The position numbers were made by a program, and so were the translations under genes. Below are positions 57,866 through 57,929 of a DNA stretch of 57,929 nt, one piece after another. Position 1 is the stretch's first letter, and each line of letters opens with the position of its first letter. The stretch is taken from positions 1 through 57,929 of the forward strand of contig NZ_BCPR01000026.1 in NCBI RefSeq assembly GCF_016586165.1, given 5' to 3'. A model generated the notes under the pieces. That model did no database searches. It saw nothing but the letters and a program-made list of their open reading frames with translations, and was not told the origin of the DNA. This DNA is from Dyella sp. EPa41 (lineage in GTDB: Bacteria > Pseudomonadota > Gammaproteobacteria > Xanthomonadales > Rhodanobacteraceae).

Positions 57866-57929
57866 CAAGGAGCGTGGCGCTGCGGCTTCGACTGTCATGC
57901 CGATGCCCGGCGCAGCCATTGCTGGACTG

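Overview
The window is 57.9 kb of high-GC chromosomal DNA from a gammaproteobacterium of the Xanthomonadales, most likely Rhodanobacteraceae (Dyella, Luteibacter or Rhodanobacter type). The grounds are housekeeping gene order (murJ-ribF-ileS-lspA-ispH beside rpsT; nnr-tsaE-amiC-mutL divergent from queG; pcnB-folK-panBCD-pgi; dapA-bamC divergent from gcvR-bcp), a MutL that keeps the endonuclease metal motif, and several families of small palindromic intergenic repeats. Genus is inference. Nearly every gene is core; there is no phage, insertion sequence, CRISPR array or toxin-antitoxin locus that I can support.

Layout: 1-1794 is the 3' part of recD. From 1842 to about 17.4 kb lie two tandem, same-strand type IV pilus minor-pilin/PilY1 clusters. 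Cluster 1 (9162 down to 1842) runs pilV-pilW-pilX-pilY1-pilE-fimT. Cluster 2 (17426 down to 10157) runs fimT-pilV-pilW-pilX-pilY1-pilE, the order known from Pseudomonas downstream of ispH. About 1 kb separates them and holds a perfect palindrome and one possible small ORF. A tRNA-Thr with its own promoter and a shared terminator divides the pili from the ispH-lspA-ileS-ribF-murJ block. rpsT faces murJ. Then come obgE-rpmA-rplU, a DUF2059 protein with a histone-like tail, uvrA with a thioesterase, a DUF4139 protein, an enoyl-CoA isomerase-like protein, a DUF1289-nudL-sseA overlap operon, a periplasmic FKBP, a second crotonase, a DUF1684 protein, mutL-amiC-tsaE-nnr, queG, pgi-panD-panC-panB-folK-pcnB, tRNA-Glu-fdxA, bamC-dapA, gcvR-bcp and a PIN-PhoH ATPase.

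The most unusual non-coding object is a 287-bp element at 37537-37823 between the FKBP and crotonase genes. It has a long closing stem and two further hairpins of about 95 nt each, and the departures from perfect pairing in the closing stem and first arm are mostly G-U wobbles if the plus strand is transcribed. It could be a structured RNA or a palindromic mobile element. Other features worth a look are divergent, apparently leaderless promoters between nnr and queG (also at ribF), palindromes at the -35 boxes of rpsT and rplU, a CRP/Clp-like site upstream of pilus cluster 2, an in-frame insertion in UvrA, and a Cys-rich duplicated motif unique to one PilY1.

Many starts are GTG or TTG (rpsT, pcnB, gcvR, dapA, panB, folK, ispH and others); starts were set from Shine-Dalgarno spacing and family N-termini and are the least certain part of the coordinates.
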